64,000 nucleotides of DNA from Rhizobium sp. BK650. GTDB taxonomy: Bacteria; Pseudomonadota; Alphaproteobacteria; Rhizobiales; Rhizobiaceae. Location of the stretch: positions 1 through 64,000 of the forward strand of contig NZ_JACIBK010000009.1 of assembly GCF_014195325.1 (NCBI RefSeq), written 5' to 3'. This document shows, piece by piece, positions 61,974-64,000 of this stretch. The position numbers and the translations under genes were made by a program. A model generated the notes under the pieces. That model was given only the letters and a program-made list of their open reading frames with translations, did not search any database and was not told the origin of the DNA. The stretch's first letter is position 1. The number at the start of each line of letters is the position of its first letter.

Positions 61974-63239
61974 ATGAAGTTTCGTTTCACAGCAGTCGCC
62001 GTCGCGGCTGCGCTCATTGGCGCGGCATTGCCGTCCTATGCCGCCGAGATCAGCGTTTCGGCGAGTTCCACCGGCAAGAACCTTGATCTGTTCCGCAAGC
62101 AGCTTGACGCATTCGAGAAGGAGACGGGCAACAAGGTGAAGATCGTCACTATGCCGTCCTCATCCACGGAGCAGTTTTCGCAGTATCGGCTCTGGCTCGC
62201 GGCCGGCAACACGGATGTCGACGTCTACCAGACGGACGTCATTTGGGCTCCGCAGTTGGCCGACCAGTTCGTCGACCTGAAGGATGCCACCAAGGATGTC
62301 ATCGCTGACTTTTTCCCGGCGATCGTGGCATCGCAGACCGTGAACGGCCGTTTGGTTGCAGTGCCGCTTTACACGGACGCACCGGCGCTCTTCTATCGAA
62401 AGGATCTGCTCGAGAAATACGGCAAGCAGCCGCCGAAGACCTGGGACGAGATGGAGGCAACCTCCAAGGAGATTCAGGAAAAGGAACGCGCCGCAGGCCA
62501 GAAGGATATGTGGGGCTATGTTTTCCAGGCCAACGCCTATGAGGGCCTGACCTGCGACGCACTCGAATGGGTTAAGTCTTCGGGCGGCGGCCAGATCGTC
62601 GAGACGGACGGTACGATTTCCATCAACAACGAGAAGGCTGCGGGAGCGCTCAATCGCGCCAAGGGCTGGGTCGGCACGATTTCGCCAAGCGGCGTGCTAG
62701 CCTATCAGGAAGAAGAATCGCGCGGTGTCTGGCAGACCGGCAACGCCGTGTTCATGCGCAACTGGCCTTATGCCTACGCACTCGGCAATGGCGCCGACAG
62801 CCCCGTCAAGGGCAAGTTCGACGTCACGACCCTCCCCGTTGCTGCAGCGGGCGACAAGCCGTCTTCGACGCTTGGCGGATGGAACCTCGCCGTCTCGAAA
62901 TATTCGAAGAACCCCGACGCGGCAATCGCGCTGGTCAAGTTCCTGACGTCGAAGGAAAGCCAGAAGCAACGCGCCATAGAGCTTTCGAATCTGCCGACCC
63001 GGTCTGCGCTTTACGACGACAAGGATATTGCCGCCGCCCAGCCGTTTATGCCGAATTGGAAGCCGATCTTTGAAAACGCCGTACCTCGTCCGTCGGCCGT
63101 CGCGAAGGTCAAGTACAATGAGGTTTCCGCAAAGTTCTGGACCGCAGTGCACAACACGCTCTCAGGCAACGGCACTGCCGAAGAGAACCTCGAGCTTCTC
63201 GAGGCCGATCTGACCACGCTCAAGGGCGATTCCTGGTGA
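61974..63239 (+). CDS. thuE: Trehalose/maltose ABC transporter substrate-binding protein
   Basis: A 421-residue family 1 sugar-binding protein. Signal peptide 1-23 (MKFRFTAVAVAAALIGAALP, cut after SYA). Regions LYTDAPALFYRKDLLEKYG, AYEGLTCDALEWV, FMRNWPYAYALGNGADSPVKG and FENAVPRP correspond closely to the archaeal trehalose/maltose-binding protein and to rhizobial ThuE. In S. meliloti thuEFGK imports trehalose, maltose and sucrose. GGGAGGAG precedes the ATG. Confidence 0.85.
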   Translation: MKFRFTAVAVAAALIGAALPSYAAEISVSASSTGKNLDLFRKQLDAFEKETGNKVKIVTMPSSSTEQFSQYRLWLAAGNTDVDVYQTDVIWAPQLADQFVDLKDATKDVIADFFPAIVASQTVNGRLVAVPLYTDAPALFYRKDLLEKYGKQPPKTWDEMEATSKEIQEKERAAGQKDMWGYVFQANAYEGLTCDALEWVKSSGGGQIVETDGTISINNEKAAGALNRAKGWVGTISPSGVLAYQEEESRGVWQTGNAVFMRNWPYAYALGNGADSPVKGKFDVTTLPVAAAGDKPSSTLGGWNLAVSKYSKNPDAAIALVKFLTSKESQKQRAIELSNLPTRSALYDDKDIAAAQPFMPNWKPIFENAVPRPSAVAKVKYNEVSAKFWTAVHNTLSGNGTAEENLELLEADLTTLKGDSW

Positions 63240-63246
63240 CCGATTG

Positions 63247-63281
63247 GGCCGACCGCACGGTTCGTTCCGCCGCGGTCGGCC
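63247..63281 (+). other. Intercistronic hairpin after thuE
   Basis: Perfect 10-base arms GGCCGACCGC (63247-63256) and GCGGTCGGCC (63272-63281) around a 15-base loop that can itself pair partly. No T-run follows. It most likely stabilises the binding-protein mRNA end or attenuates readthrough into the permease genes. Confidence 0.65.
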
Positions 63282-63320
63282 TAACCACTTCCGTCGATCG
63301 TCCTATGATGCGGGTATTCC

Positions 63321-64000
63321 ATGAGTGACGTTGCAATCTCCCAAAACCCGAGGGCGGCCGCACGCGGCAAAAGTACCTCATCGGATTTGCGCTATGAACG
63401 CGTCCGGTCTGCATGGGTGTTTTTGGCTCCGACCCTGTTCATCCTTGCGATCGTTGCCGGCTGGCCGCTGTTTCGCACAATCTACTTCAGCTTCACCAAC
63501 GCATCGCTGACGAGCCTTAGCGACGCAAGGTTCGTCGGCTTCGACAATTATCTGTCCTGGATCACCCTGAAGAGCGGACGCACGGTCTATAAGGGATTGC
63601 TCGCCGATCCCGCCTGGTGGGCTGCGGTCTGGAACACAGCCAAGTTCACCCTGCTGTCCGTCACCATCGAAACCGTACTTGGGTTGATCGTAGCGCTTGT
63701 ATTGAATGCTCAATTCGTCGGTCGCGGCATCGTTCGCGCCGCCATCCTTATTCCCTGGGCGATCCCGACGATTGTCTCGGCCAAGATGTGGGCATGGATG
63801 CTCAACGATCAGTTCGGCATCCTCAATGATATCCTTCTCGGCGTCGGGCTGATCAGCCACAAGATCGCGTGGACGGCAGATCCCCAGACCGCCTTGATTG
63901 CCGTGTTGATCGTCGACGTCTGGAAGACGACGCCCTTCATGGCGCTGTTGATCCTCGCTGCTCTGCAGATGGTCCCAGCCGATATTTACGAAGCGGCAAA
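63321..64000 (+). CDS. thuF: Sugar ABC transporter permease, partial (runs off right edge)
   Basis: The first 226 residues of an MalF-type permease. After a ~30-residue cytoplasmic leader come the first helix (WVFLAPTLFILAIVAGWPLF), FTNASL, and further helices through AILIPWAIPTIVSAKMWAWM; the fragment ends at the start of the EAA loop (LQMVPADIYEAA). It should pair with a MalG-type permease and an ATPase beyond the window. Shine-Dalgarno sequence before the ATG at 63321 is weak. Confidence 0.88.
   Translation, partial: MSDVAISQNPRAAARGKSTSSDLRYERVRSAWVFLAPTLFILAIVAGWPLFRTIYFSFTNASLTSLSDARFVGFDNYLSWITLKSGRTVYKGLLADPAWWAAVWNTAKFTLLSVTIETVLGLIVALVLNAQFVGRGIVRAAILIPWAIPTIVSAKMWAWMLNDQFGILNDILLGVGLISHKIAWTADPQTALIAVLIVDVWKTTPFMALLILAALQMVPADIYEAA

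Noticed and set aside
1..64000. CRISPR arrays, insertion sequences, prophage, integrase or attachment sites
   Set aside because: No regularly spaced repeats, transposase or integrase genes, or terminal inverted repeats were found.

Overview
The window looks like a chromosomal or chromid segment of a Rhizobium/Agrobacterium-clade alphaproteobacterium. Supporting traits are the high GC content, the pcaQ-pcaDCHGB arrangement with a PcaQ box, a quinone-linked CyaC-type adenylate cyclase, a thu-type trehalose/maltose locus, and many closely packed ABC transporter operons. I see no insertion sequence, phage, CRISPR array, rRNA or intact tRNA. The species cannot be fixed from the sequence alone.

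Layout. 0-5.7 kb: protocatechuate branch of the beta-ketoadipate pathway (divergent regulator pcaQ, then pcaD, C, H, G, B) followed by a short-chain dehydrogenase. 5.7-9 kb: a small acidic membrane protein, a metallo-beta-lactamase-fold hydrolase, a polysaccharide-deacetylase-like protein and a glycosyltransferase. 9.2-18.3 kb: three proteins with class III cyclase-type metal motifs (CyaC with diheme anchor and 2Fe-2S domain, a DUF3095 protein, and a third cyclase), interspersed with an FkbM methyltransferase, a flavin disulfide reductase with a divergent Rrf2 regulator, a methyltransferase and a nucleotide-sugar dehydrogenase. 18.4-24.4 kb: a peptide-type ABC importer. 24.5-31.6 kb: three glycosyltransferase-like proteins, an odd 904-residue ABC protein with ruined catalytic motifs, and a stand-alone cyclic-nucleotide-binding protein. 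31.7-38.4 kb: an MFS transporter divergent from cyoABCD-SURF1 (bo-type ubiquinol oxidase). 38.5-45.6 kb: a FAD protein, an aldose-1-epimerase-like protein, a two-gene ABC exporter with asymmetric ATP sites and a small exported glycine-zipper protein. 45.8-50.4 kb: an MFS transporter divergent from a glycerate kinase, and a DUF1989 protein with a divergent LysR regulator. 50.4-56 kb: a decayed GGDEF fragment and a sulfonate-type operon (ABC importer plus two flavin monooxygenases). 56-59.7 kb: EmrAB-type efflux with a divergent TetR regulator. 59.9-64 kb: a Gfa-like protein and a LacI-regulated trehalose/maltose ABC transporter that runs off the right edge.

Most unusual stretch: 9-32 kb. It combines several cyclase-fold proteins, a cyclic-nucleotide-binding protein that has the phosphate-binding cassette but no DNA-binding domain, glycan-type enzymes, and an ABC transporter whose Walker A lysine, Walker B acid, Q-loop and H-loop are all replaced and whose nucleotide-binding region carries three copies of a motif normally present once. 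My working inference is a cyclic-nucleotide-tuned envelope glycan or export module; this is a hypothesis from gene content and motifs, not a known system.
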